Source: Firmicutes bacterium UBA2116 (GTDB lineage Bacteria > Bacillota > Clostridia > Tissierellales > Sedimentibacteraceae). From it: DNA of 64,000 nucleotides. The notes beneath the pieces are model-generated. The model did not search any database. It was not told where the DNA came from and saw nothing but the letters and a program-made list of their open reading frames with translations. The DNA lies in assembly GCA_002331025.1 (NCBI GenBank), contig DCYG01000004.1:80319-144318 (forward strand), given 5' to 3'. This document shows, in pieces, positions 17,662 through 27,061 of the stretch (the first letter of the stretch is position 1; every line of letters starts with the position of its first letter). The position numbers were made by a program, and so were the translations under genes.

Positions 17662-18501
17662 ATTCCTGTTCAAATAATTTTATATTTTTTAGCAGCAAAA
17701 TATATTTTTGGAAGCGGGCAACTGCAAGGCATAGTTTCTAAGCTGTCCGGACCATCTAAAAGCCTTGCGGGAGGTTTTATGAATGATCCGCAAAAAATAG
17801 AAAATATAATCGGTATGGTTCGTACGGTGGCGCCGCTTACATCAACACAAACTGTCACAAAAGTAAATACATATTTGCCTATGTTTGAAAAAGCCAGTAC
17901 ATTACTTGGCATGTATTCTTTTTTAAACAGGGCACAAACCTTCCGGCCTATTCAGCCATTAAATGCAAACTCACCGGTTGAAGCAGTGACTGCATTAATG
18001 AAAAACGGTAATATCAGTAAAATGCTTGCTCAACCTCTATTAGCTAACAATATGGATAAAATAGTGGGCTCAATGGCAGCGAATATGCTTAAAAACGGAA
18101 ATTTTAATGATATACTTTCATCCGTTTCGAATTCTGCGGGCAATTCCGAAAACGGCAGCAGCTTAGATATTAACAGCTTAATGGAAACCTTTATGCCTCT
18201 GTTAAGCAGCATGAGTTCAAATTCAAGTAATGACGATAATGAAAGTCAGGAAGCCATTAAAGAATCAAAGTTTAAAAACGAATCCGTTTTACCCGATGAT
18301 GAGGCAGAGGAAGTAAACGAAGATAACGGAATTACGTACAATGAAAAATCAACCCCCAAAAATGAATACGATAGATATTACAGAAATGACAGGTATGAAA
18401 GCCATGAAAAGGCAGTAAATTACGACGAAAACAAAAATACATACACAGAAAAAAAAGAAATTCACAAGCCTATCAGAATTAAACAAAGAAGAAGAAGGTA
18501 A
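17662..18501 (+). CDS. Hypothetical protein with hydrophobic N-terminus; likely ATT start
   Basis: 279 aa from an ATT at 17662, or 240 aa from ATG 17779. AAGAAGGTG ends 5 nt before the ATT, and the frame from there encodes a hydrophobic helix (IILYFLAAKYIFGSG) with no ATG, GTG or TTG until 17779. The ATG at 17779 also has a GGGAGG, 4 nt away, so both starts may be used. The middle is helical; the last 100 residues are charged and disordered, ending in an Arg/Lys tail. Function unknown. Confidence 0.65.
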   Translation: MPVQIILYFLAAKYIFGSGQLQGIVSKLSGPSKSLAGGFMNDPQKIENIIGMVRTVAPLTSTQTVTKVNTYLPMFEKASTLLGMYSFLNRAQTFRPIQPLNANSPVEAVTALMKNGNISKMLAQPLLANNMDKIVGSMAANMLKNGNFNDILSSVSNSAGNSENGSSLDINSLMETFMPLLSSMSSNSSNDDNESQEAIKESKFKNESVLPDDEAEEVNEDNGITYNEKSTPKNEYDRYYRNDRYESHEKAVNYDENKNTYTEKKEIHKPIRIKQRRRR

Positions 18502-18540
18502 GCAGACGACCCAAATTTTAATTTGGTGTCGGTCGCTTAT
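18501..18540 (+). repeat. Repeat family B, copy 2
   Basis: AGCAGACGACCCAAATTTTA, then ATTTGGTGTCGGTCGCTTAT. It begins right at the stop codon of the upstream gene and abuts family A copy 2, forming a composite element. Confidence 0.85.
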
Positions 18541-18722
18541 CCTGAGCAGAAGCGAAATTTGCCCTAACCCCATTTCTCAGAATCTTTTTTCTGAGAAATG
18601 GTAGGTAGGTCATTCGCAATGAATTCCCAATATTTGCGACCAAAGGGAGCAGAAATATTGGTGAATGAGACTGGGGATCTTGTACAGCAAAAGATGAGAT
18701 CCTTCACTGCGTTCAGGATGAC
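18539..18722 (+). repeat. Dispersed repeat family A, copy 2 (long form)
   Basis: Runs from ATCCTGAGC to CAGGATGACA, so the ends are inverted. It contains the hairpin ATTTCTCAG/CTGAGAAAT, the block CATTCGCAATGAATTCCCAA and GTGAATGAGACTGGGGATCT. A further fragment, GTCATCCGTCGCAGCAAAGG, follows up to about 18755. No ORF explains it. Confidence 0.88.
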
Positions 18723-18756
18723 ACATCGTAGTCATCCGTCGCAGCAAAGGATCTCT

Positions 18757-21700
18757 TCATACAATTTCCAATGATTTTGCAGCGTCAAACAAATACAAAT
18801 AACAGGCTCTTACCTTTTTTCGGGTTATTTTTTCCACTGCTTCCTTATATGATAAAATTTGAGGTCTGTACTCCTCAGTTGCATACTTTAAATCATCATT
18901 ACTGTTAATTTCATCAGTTTTATAGTCTATTATAACCACTTCACCATCCTCATAGAAATAACAGTCGATAATTCCCTGAATAAGAATTATATCATTTTCA
19001 TTAAGTGAACCGATTATTTCATTGGCATACCTTTTAATAACAAATGGAACCTCTCTTTTTACTAAGTCAGACGACATCATCCTTACTCCTATATCAGATT
19101 TAAAGAAATCCATCAACATCCTGACATCAACAACTGCGGCTTCCTTTTCCGTCAGAAGCTTTTTTAGTACCATTTCATTTATTTGCTCGTTTATGTTATC
19201 CTTTGATATATTTTGCTTAAGATCTAAGTGCTGCATTACAAAGTGAACGATGGTACCAATTTCAGCCTTGGTAAAATCAATCTCATCATTGAATTGAGGT
19301 AAGTCCCTTAAAACAGGAATTTTATATTTAACCCTTTCTATTGCTTCATGCTTCAGCACCTTTATATCGGTAACCGAAAGCTTAGTAGGTACATTGACAG
19401 AGCTTATAAATTCATATTTATATTTTAAGCGTCTTTCTATTTCATCCTTTAACAAACTGTTGCTTTGATTTTTAAATTCATGAATCGATTGAATTCTTTT
19501 TGACTTATCGTTGTCAGCTTCCTGTTTGTTCAGGTTTATCTGGGATAAGGAAATTGTATTAACCTGCCACACATCTGAGCCGTTATTAAAACAGGAACAT
19601 ATCCAATCAAGATATGAATCGCTGTTGTATACATTGTATAGGGAAACTCCCTTATTCCACTTTTTTACTTTATTCTCCAACTTATCAACAGTTCCTATCA
19701 TTATCATCCTGTCAATGGCTCTTGTCATTGCAACGTAAAGAACTCTCATTTCTTCCGAAAGGTTTTCAATTTTTATAACTCCTTTCAGGCTTGCTCTTGC
19801 AATAGTTTCTCTGTATACTCTGCCATCAGGATTTATGTATTTAGGTGCAAGTCCATATTCCTTATGCTTTAATATGGGCTTTGAGCTGTCGGTTTTATTA
19901 AACCTTTTGCTCAGGCCGCACAATATAACGACAGGAAATTCCAATCCCTTGCTTTTATGCACCGACATTAACCTTACAACATTATCATTTTCACCCAATG
20001 TTTTTGCACTCCCCGAATCACCGGACGAGACCCTTAATTTTTCCACATATCTCAAAAAGTTAAACAGTCCGCTCATAGAGGTTTTTTCAAAATCATAGGC
20101 TTTATCTGTCAGCAAGTGCAAATTTGCTTGTCTTGTTTTACCGTTTGGAAGAAGTCCCACAAAATAATAATAATTTGTTTCCATTAATACTTCCCAAATG
20201 AAGTCGTTCAAATGAGTGTATCTGCTTCTTTTTTTCCAGAACTCAATTTTTTCGGTAAATAATCTTAATTTTACAGAAAGCTCATCATCGAATTTATTTT
20301 TATAATTGTATAGTGCATCAATAAAAGAACACTTAGGACTGTTAACTCTTATCTCTACAAGTTCTTCTGTGGTGAAGGAACCAACAGGTGACCTCATGAC
20401 GCTTAAAAGCGGAACATCCTGCCTTATGTTATCTATGATTCTAAGTAAATTTAAAATTACCTGAATTTCAATTGTTTCATAGTATCCGATACCACCATCA
20501 AAATAAAAAGGAATACCTTCATTATTGAAAATTTCTTCAAATATACCGGCACTTTTTGAAACCGAACGCATTAAAATTACAATGTCTTTATATTGAAGTT
20601 GCTCAGGAATATCTTCTATTATCTCATTATTGTCACTTCTCTTTATAGGCAGATTATTGTTCTTTTGCAAAAGCTCTCTGATTTTTTGAACAGATAACGC
20701 AGCTTCAAGCTCAGCCTGCTTCATTTCTAAAATTTCTTCACTTACATTATCCGCTTCATCCTTATTTTTATCAATGATTGTAAGCTCTGTGAAGCAATCT
20801 CCGCTTTCTTTAAATTCTGCTCCCGGATTGAGATAGACATCACTGGTGTAATCAACTTCACCTATTTCCCTGTTCATAATTTTATTAAAAATAAAGTTGA
20901 TTCCATCAAGTATTTCTTTCCTGCTCCTGAAATTTTGAGTTAAATCAATCCTTCTGTCAAGGCTGTTATCGTCACTGCTAGGATAGCTGTCACATTTTTC
21001 GTTAAAAATCGTCGGATCGGCTAATCTGAACCGGTAAATACTTTGCTTGACATCACCGACCATAAACAAATTATTGTTTCGTTTTATTGAATTTAACAGT
21101 TCCTCCTGAAGACGGTTGCTGTCCTGATATTCGTCGATAAATACATATTTATATTTATTTCTGTATCTTTCTCCCACATCCTCATTCTTAAGTATCTGAA
21201 GTGCATAATGCTCAACATCGTTAAAATCGGCAATGGACTTATCGACTTTTCGCAATTTAAATTCCTTGTCAATATCAAAAATCAATTGATACAGTATATA
21301 CATGGGCTGATACATATAATTTATATCGGAAACAAATTCACCTAAGTCTTTGTTTGGTACTGTCTTTTTCATATTGTTGATAATTTTTTTATACTCTTCC
21401 CTTAATTGCTTCACATTCTCTTGCTTCTCAGGGCTTACGTCATCCTTTTGTTTACCTCTTAAGGATTTGAGAGAAGAAAATGATACTGAGTGTAAAATTT
21501 GTATAAATTCCTGAAAATCATTGCATAAAGCTTCCTTTAAGCTTATTACATTATTTAAATCCTCTGAAAGAGTTTCCTTGTAAACAAAGGGACCATCAAC
21601 TTCATCACATAAACTTGCGGCCCATTGAACGCTCTCTTCTGCACCGTTAAGCAAAATGATCATATTCGTTTTGAGTGCTTTGAGCCAGGCCGAAGCTTTA

Positions 21701-22305
21701 AAATCATCTGCAGACAAATTATGTTCTTCAACTTTTTCCTTTAACCATTCAAATGGTTCCGGATTGCTTAATATGAATCTGTAAATATCTTTAACAATAT
21801 CTGTTAATTCACTGTCTCCCCTGTTGCTTGTAAAGCTTTCCACAAGCTTTACGAAGCCCTGAGGTTTCGATGCGTAATAATTCTCTAAAACATCATCTAT
21901 AGTTTCATTCAACAGTATTTCAACCTCATTTACATCACCTATTCTGAAATTAGGGTCTATTCCTATAAGGTGGAAATTTTTTCTCACAACGTCGATGCAA
22001 AAAGAATGTATTGTGGAAATGCTGGATCTGCTTAAACTATTAAGCTGACTTTTTAAATGCTCTTTATTTTCGCTGTTCTGAATTTTCTTAATCAAAGCTT
22101 TGTGTATTTTTTGTTTCATACCGCTTGCTGCGGCATTAGTAAAGGTTACGATTAAAAAGCTGTCTATATTTTCCTTTTCTTCCGTAATAAGCTTGATTAT
22201 TCTTTCAACCAAGACGGTGGTTTTTCCTGAGCCGGCCGCCGCCGATACCAATATATTCTTATTTCTAAGGTCGATAACTTCTCTTTGCTTAGGACTGAAT
22301 TTCAT
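18757..22305 (-). CDS. addA: ATP-dependent helicase/nuclease subunit A
   Basis: 1182 aa. RecBCD-type double-strand break repair: 3'-5' UvrD-like helicase plus RecB-family nuclease. Seen: Walker A SAAAGSGKTT near residue 25, helicase II VFIDEYQDSN near 380, VRLMSVHKSKGLEFPVV motif V region, GEVVIIDYKTDE nuclease motif near the C-terminus. ATG 22305 or GTG 22314 could be the start; both overlap the end of addB, indicating coupling. Length is typical for Clostridia. Confidence 0.97.
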   Translation of the reverse strand: MKFSPKQREVIDLRNKNILVSAAAGSGKTTVLVERIIKLITEEKENIDSFLIVTFTNAAASGMKQKIHKALIKKIQNSENKEHLKSQLNSLSRSSISTIHSFCIDVVRKNFHLIGIDPNFRIGDVNEVEILLNETIDDVLENYYASKPQGFVKLVESFTSNRGDSELTDIVKDIYRFILSNPEPFEWLKEKVEEHNLSADDFKASAWLKALKTNMIILLNGAEESVQWAASLCDEVDGPFVYKETLSEDLNNVISLKEALCNDFQEFIQILHSVSFSSLKSLRGKQKDDVSPEKQENVKQLREEYKKIINNMKKTVPNKDLGEFVSDINYMYQPMYILYQLIFDIDKEFKLRKVDKSIADFNDVEHYALQILKNEDVGERYRNKYKYVFIDEYQDSNRLQEELLNSIKRNNNLFMVGDVKQSIYRFRLADPTIFNEKCDSYPSSDDNSLDRRIDLTQNFRSRKEILDGINFIFNKIMNREIGEVDYTSDVYLNPGAEFKESGDCFTELTIIDKNKDEADNVSEEILEMKQAELEAALSVQKIRELLQKNNNLPIKRSDNNEIIEDIPEQLQYKDIVILMRSVSKSAGIFEEIFNNEGIPFYFDGGIGYYETIEIQVILNLLRIIDNIRQDVPLLSVMRSPVGSFTTEELVEIRVNSPKCSFIDALYNYKNKFDDELSVKLRLFTEKIEFWKKRSRYTHLNDFIWEVLMETNYYYFVGLLPNGKTRQANLHLLTDKAYDFEKTSMSGLFNFLRYVEKLRVSSGDSGSAKTLGENDNVVRLMSVHKSKGLEFPVVILCGLSKRFNKTDSSKPILKHKEYGLAPKYINPDGRVYRETIARASLKGVIKIENLSEEMRVLYVAMTRAIDRMIMIGTVDKLENKVKKWNKGVSLYNVYNSDSYLDWICSCFNNGSDVWQVNTISLSQINLNKQEADNDKSKRIQSIHEFKNQSNSLLKDEIERRLKYKYEFISSVNVPTKLSVTDIKVLKHEAIERVKYKIPVLRDLPQFNDEIDFTKAEIGTIVHFVMQHLDLKQNISKDNINEQINEMVLKKLLTEKEAAVVDVRMLMDFFKSDIGVRMMSSDLVKREVPFVIKRYANEIIGSLNENDIILIQGIIDCYFYEDGEVVIIDYKTDEINSNDDLKYATEEYRPQILSYKEAVEKITRKKVRACYLYLFDAAKSLEIV

Positions 22306-25300
22306 CAACGTCACCGCCTTCCTGCATTATTTCTCTTAAAACATCTTCTTTCTTAAGCTTGTTTATTCTCCTGTAATTATTGCCGTCTACAGAAGGGTCA
22401 AATTGACACACAGATATAAACTCACAATAACTGCATGGAGTTTTTCCACCATTAACCTTTCTGTAAGGCATTATATCTATATTTCCTTTTAACACTCTTT
22501 CAGCAGTTTGTTTTGCAACACTGTCAATTTTATCAAGAAGCATTTTGAATTCCTTGTCAGTCAATGTTTTTGATAATTTAGAGGTGCTTCCATCCTTATT
22601 TAATGAAACAGGAATAATATCAGATTTTCTGTTGTTATTAATATCCTTGTCCATATTAATAATAATATCTTCATTCTCCACTGCGTAACCCTTTAAAGAA
22701 AGTTTATTGATAATTTCCGCTTCTGCATCATTTACGGATACCTCGTCTGAATCAATCATAGGGTCATCTATTACAAAATAATAGATACCGCCGATTTCCG
22801 GTTTTGAGCAAAACAATTTTTCTCCATTTTTGATTATGGCGGACATATACACCAAAAGCTGCAGCTGTAGACCTTGTAATGCATCTGATAAGTCAATATC
22901 CTTAAAGGAGGATTTATAGTCAATAATATTAATGTAGGTTTTATCATCCTTTTTTAATATGTCTACACGGTCAATTCTTCCTTGAAAATATACACTTGTT
23001 TCATCATTTATTTCAATTTTTACGGGAGAAATTTTAAACTCACAAGCATCGTTTCCTATAATCAGTTCCGTATATGCAGGTCTGAAATTACCTCTTTGCA
23101 ATTGATTTACAATTGTAGAAGCAGCTCTGCTCACCAATCTCTTTATTTTTTCCTTCATATATTTATTGCGTTCATTGGCATCCAAAGCCAAGTAATCAGA
23201 TTCATTATCAACAAGCACCTTTTCCGTAACCGAAACAGATAAGCTGTCAATTTTTTCTTTATCTAAATCCATAATATTTAAATTGTTCAGTGATTTCGTG
23301 AATTCTTCAACCGACGCATGATAAATATTTCCTAGGTCATAAAATTCAACCTTCTGTACAATTCTTGGCTGTGGTCTTAGAACACTGTCCATAAAAAATT
23401 TAAAGGGACAGGAAGCGAAGTTCTCTATTTTAGATACTGATATAGTCGTTGGCTCATGGTATATTTTTTTTAAATTTTCATCCTTTATTTTTTCTGCCTT
23501 ATTTTCATAAGACATTCCTTGATTGATAATTTTTATAATATTTTCATCATTTACTTCGTACCATGAATAAGCATCCTTCCAAACATGCCCAATATCGTCT
23601 CCTTCAATGTAATTTCTGATGCTGCTTATTAAATAATCTATGGTACCTTTATTGTTTGATATTTTTTCATCCTCTGAGGCTTCAATTAAATCCGACTCTT
23701 CCTTTACCAAAGGAAATAGCTGCTTCATTCTGTCTGCATACATTGAAGGCTGCATAGATTTGCCGTCTGAGGTGCCCAGACAATAGCTTAAAAAAAGCTT
23801 GTGTGATGCATTTGTAAACAGCTTGTACAGCAGGTGCTTTTCCTTGTAAATGTAATAATTTGAATCAATCAACAGCTTTAAGCCTGATTTTGAAAGCAAA
23901 TCCCTTTCATCATCAAGCAGCAGACCCTTTTCATTGTTTTTAGAATCCAATTTTCCTTCATTGGCGCCAATTATAAACAGAACCTTAGTCGGTTTAACTG
24001 AAATCTTATCAATATCAGATACTGTAACCTTGTCCAAAGAAGGAGGAATAATGCTTATCATTACTTCCCTGAAGCCGGATTCCAACATTTTTTTATACTC
24101 AACGGTCGTTATTGACGTATCGGCTCCGGCTAAGGTAATTTGTTCAAATATATCAATTACATGATTCCATATCTGAGCATTTTCTCCGGACATTTCGTAC
24201 ATTTCGGATTTTTTGAATATATTGACCTGCTTTTCAATCTTTTCCTGCACCTTGTAAAGCTTTAAAACGTCATATAAAAATAATGTTATATCAAGTGCAT
24301 TGTTAAGCTTATTGTATTCCTTTCTATACTCTTTTAAATTTTTTGCAAGACGTTCTCTCAGCTCTTCGAAATAATCTATTTGATTTGCATTGAATTTAAA
24401 GGGTCTGAACCACTTGCTTCCTTCAATGCCATATTGCAATGCGAAATTTTCAAGCTTACTTATCTCATCGTAATCCAAGGGGGTAAAGCCGGTTTTTAAA
24501 AATTCGAATACGCTGTCATGCTTAAAATTATAGTTAAACATATCAAGAAGCGACAAAATGAATTTTGTCAGCGGATTGCCCATAATATCCCTTTTGGCAT
24601 CTAAAAAGTAAGGAATTTCAAACCGGGTAAAAATCTTCTTAATATTAATAACGTAGCTGTCCATATCACTTACGGCAACTGAAATGTCCTTCCACCTGTA
24701 ATCACAATCCCGAACTAATGACACTATTTTCACCGCAATTTTCTCAACCTCAGAATATGGATTAAGCGATGAAATTATATGAATATTTTGGGTCGAACCC
24801 GAATATTTTTCCGTATTCACAGTAAACATACTTCGTTCTATTGTTTTTACTTCATCGCTGAATCTGTTTTCATTAACCGTTATAATTTTTATATCACAGT
24901 CGAGATCTTTAACCAAAGTGCTGTATGTACTATATACGTTCTTAAATACTTCCCAATCTTCATAACTATGAAATGACTTTAAGTATGAAGCTTCCATGTT
25001 TAATGAAATGGTTACCGACCTTGCATTTTTTATTAATTCCTTAATAAGATTATGTCTTTGCATGTCAAAGCTTTCAAAGCCGTCAATCCATATTGTTGAG
25101 TTCTTAATGTAATCTGATTTCTCAACAGCCGATATTAAAAGCTCCGTTTTGTCTTCTTCGTCATAAAACCTATCATGTGTTCTTTTTAGTATTTCTTTAT
25201 AAATTACCGCAATATCCTTCAGCTTTTTATTAAGGAACTGGTTTTCTTCATCCTTAATATTGTATTTAGCTATTTGTTCAAGGAATTCTGCACTTATGCA

Positions 25301-25696
25301 ATTTTGCTTAAGCTCGCTTATTAAAGCATCAAATTCCCTGAGGAAGCCTTCCTGCTTTACAGCTTTTGTAAATACCTTAAGATTATCCTTATTCTCTTCG
25401 AATATCTGCTTTAAAAGCATAACCTTTCCATAATTGTTGATTTCCTGAACCTTCAGCCCCCCAACCTCTTCAAGCACCTTGTATCCCAGTCTTTTTATGC
25501 TTAAAATCTCAGCATCCATAATTCCCTGATTGTCTATTCTGTCAATTATTTCATACTCAGCCTGATATGTCATCTGCTCAGGAACAATGAGCAATAAGTT
25601 GGTATTGTCGTTTTTTTCAATATTCTTTTTTATATCATCATAAATATATGCGGATTTACCCGACTTGGCTCGTCCAAAGACTAAACTTAATCCCAT
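22289..25696 (-). CDS. addB: ATP-dependent helicase/nuclease subunit B
   Basis: 1135 aa. Walker A GRAKSGKS at residue 8, inactivated-helicase core, C-terminal RecB-type nuclease (INIIDYKSS near 935) and the iron-sulfur cysteines (SCPFKFF near 780 and CSYCEFISVC near 1105) that staple the nuclease. It acts with AddA, whose gene overlaps it by about 17 bp. GGAGG precedes ATG 25696. Confidence 0.97.
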   Translation of the reverse strand: MGLSLVFGRAKSGKSAYIYDDIKKNIEKNDNTNLLLIVPEQMTYQAEYEIIDRIDNQGIMDAEILSIKRLGYKVLEEVGGLKVQEINNYGKVMLLKQIFEENKDNLKVFTKAVKQEGFLREFDALISELKQNCISAEFLEQIAKYNIKDEENQFLNKKLKDIAVIYKEILKRTHDRFYDEEDKTELLISAVEKSDYIKNSTIWIDGFESFDMQRHNLIKELIKNARSVTISLNMEASYLKSFHSYEDWEVFKNVYSTYSTLVKDLDCDIKIITVNENRFSDEVKTIERSMFTVNTEKYSGSTQNIHIISSLNPYSEVEKIAVKIVSLVRDCDYRWKDISVAVSDMDSYVINIKKIFTRFEIPYFLDAKRDIMGNPLTKFILSLLDMFNYNFKHDSVFEFLKTGFTPLDYDEISKLENFALQYGIEGSKWFRPFKFNANQIDYFEELRERLAKNLKEYRKEYNKLNNALDITLFLYDVLKLYKVQEKIEKQVNIFKKSEMYEMSGENAQIWNHVIDIFEQITLAGADTSITTVEYKKMLESGFREVMISIIPPSLDKVTVSDIDKISVKPTKVLFIIGANEGKLDSKNNEKGLLLDDERDLLSKSGLKLLIDSNYYIYKEKHLLYKLFTNASHKLFLSYCLGTSDGKSMQPSMYADRMKQLFPLVKEESDLIEASEDEKISNNKGTIDYLISSIRNYIEGDDIGHVWKDAYSWYEVNDENIIKIINQGMSYENKAEKIKDENLKKIYHEPTTISVSKIENFASCPFKFFMDSVLRPQPRIVQKVEFYDLGNIYHASVEEFTKSLNNLNIMDLDKEKIDSLSVSVTEKVLVDNESDYLALDANERNKYMKEKIKRLVSRAASTIVNQLQRGNFRPAYTELIIGNDACEFKISPVKIEINDETSVYFQGRIDRVDILKKDDKTYINIIDYKSSFKDIDLSDALQGLQLQLLVYMSAIIKNGEKLFCSKPEIGGIYYFVIDDPMIDSDEVSVNDAEAEIINKLSLKGYAVENEDIIINMDKDINNNRKSDIIPVSLNKDGSTSKLSKTLTDKEFKMLLDKIDSVAKQTAERVLKGNIDIMPYRKVNGGKTPCSYCEFISVCQFDPSVDGNNYRRINKLKKEDVLREIMQEGGDVDEIQS

Positions 25697-25714
25697 TATC
25701 TCCTCCTATTTAAC

Positions 25715-25825
25715 AATTGGTATGCGATAGACGATTGAATAGCAATAGACTATCAATTGGGAAGAACTTTTTCAATTGCTCATCAATTGCCAATCTATTG
25801 CTATTCTATTGCTAACCCATTGATT
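25715..25825. repeat. Repeat family C, copy 2
   Basis: Short CAATTGG / CTATTGC units in two inverted halves (GATAGACGATTGAATAGC, then AATTGCCAATCTATTGC), like the array at 11424-11568. The last few bases run into the 3' end of the yhaM-like gene. Confidence 0.65.
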
Positions 25826-26828
25826 TATAAAGGTTCCTGTTATCCAACAGCCATATTTTATCCGTAAACTGCCCCGGCTCGATACCCTCTAAGCTATGCT
25901 CAAAATCAAACATTCTCGCATCAATTATATCTAAGAAGTGGAGAAGCTCAGCTTCCGGTGTCATCGGTTTTTTAGGGCTTCCAAATTCCGGTTCATAATG
26001 ATGGGATAGAACCATATGCTGCAAAAGTATACTTTTTTCCCTATCGATGCCTATTTTTTCTCCCTCTGTTTCTATTTCCTTAATTCCCTGAATTATATGA
26101 CCTAACAGCTTGCCTTCCATCGTATAGTCGGATACAACCCCGTACGTATCCGCATCCATTTCAAGAATCTTGCATATATCGTGAAGCATTACTCCTGCGT
26201 ATACATAATCCATATTTATGAAATCATAAACCTGACCAAGCTTTTCTCCGGCTTGCATCATACGAAGCATATGATATAAAAGACCTCCCAAATACGAATG
26301 ATGGTTTTTCTTTGCGGCCGGATAATATAAAAGCTTATCCTTATACTTATTTATTATGGTTTCGACCAATAATCTGATTTCCTCATCCTTGATTTTTTTT
26401 ATATATGCCTTCAAAGCATTCATCATTTCTTTGTTTTCAATAGGAGCAGATGGTATTAATTCAGATGTCTTTATATCATCATTCGGCAGCTTTCCCCTGA
26501 TTTTATTAACCTTTAATTGCTTGGTTCCGTTCCATTCCAATACTTCTCCACGAACCTTCACTATTGAATTATCTGTTGCAACCTCTTCATTTTCCTTGGT
26601 ATAGTCCCAAATCTTTGCATTTATCGAACCCGTCTTATCTACTAATTCTATATCAATGTACTGCTTACCGTTAGTCGTCTTTTTTACCTCAAAACTTTTA
26701 ATGAGATAAAACCCCTCTGCCTTTTCTCCCGGCCTCAGCTCCGAAATATTTTTGTTTATTTTAGTCATACTTTTCATTTGCTCTCTTGCTTTATCATTTA
26801 ACAAGTCACCTATACTTGCCTGACCCAT
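25812..26828 (-). CDS. yhaM: YhaM-like 3'-5' exoribonuclease (OB fold plus HD domain)
   Basis: 338 aa. N-terminal OB-fold nucleic-acid-binding part (residues 40-120, TGSINAKIWDY) followed by an HD phosphohydrolase domain with YHHSYLGGLLYH and VMLHDICKILEMD. This is the order in Bacillus YhaM/CBF1, which trims RNA and single-stranded DNA from the 3' end. Being immediately upstream of addB in the same direction it may share the operon, though the family C array lies between. Confidence 0.85.
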   Translation of the reverse strand: MGQASIGDLLNDKAREQMKSMTKINKNISELRPGEKAEGFYLIKSFEVKKTTNGKQYIDIELVDKTGSINAKIWDYTKENEEVATDNSIVKVRGEVLEWNGTKQLKVNKIRGKLPNDDIKTSELIPSAPIENKEMMNALKAYIKKIKDEEIRLLVETIINKYKDKLLYYPAAKKNHHSYLGGLLYHMLRMMQAGEKLGQVYDFINMDYVYAGVMLHDICKILEMDADTYGVVSDYTMEGKLLGHIIQGIKEIETEGEKIGIDREKSILLQHMVLSHHYEPEFGSPKKPMTPEAELLHFLDIIDARMFDFEHSLEGIEPGQFTDKIWLLDNRNLYKSMG

Positions 26829-26891
26829 ATTTTTTGCCTCACTTTGCTTTTAATATAACTATTATAGCATAACAGGCGAAAAAAATAAATA

Positions 26892-26938
26892 AGCAGATAA
26901 CCCAAATTTTAATTTGGTGTTAGTCGCTTATACTGTAA
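26892..26938 (+). repeat. Repeat family B, copy 3
   Basis: AGCAGATAACCCAAATTTTA, then ATTTGGTGTTAGTCGCTTAT, then ACTGTAA. First of two tandem copies. Confidence 0.88.
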
Positions 26939-26943
26939 GTGAA

Positions 26944-26990
26944 AGCAGATAACCCAAATTTTAATTTGGTGTCAGCCGCTTATACCGTAA
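26944..26990 (+). repeat. Repeat family B, copy 4 (tandem with copy 3)
   Basis: Same element again 52 bp further on, with ATTTGGTGTCAGCCGCTTAT, then ACCGTAA. Confidence 0.88.
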
Positions 26991-26991
26991 A

Positions 26992-27028
26992 AGAAAAAAG
27001 TCATTCTTAACAAATGTAAGAATGACTT
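26992..27028 (-). terminator. Terminator of the sigma/anti-sigma operon
   Basis: AAGTCATTCTTA and TAAGAATGACTT form a 12-bp stem; on the minus strand it is followed by TTTTTT. Confidence 0.88.
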
Positions 27029-27061
27029 AGATTCGTGCTGTTGAAAAAGTTTATCCTGATA

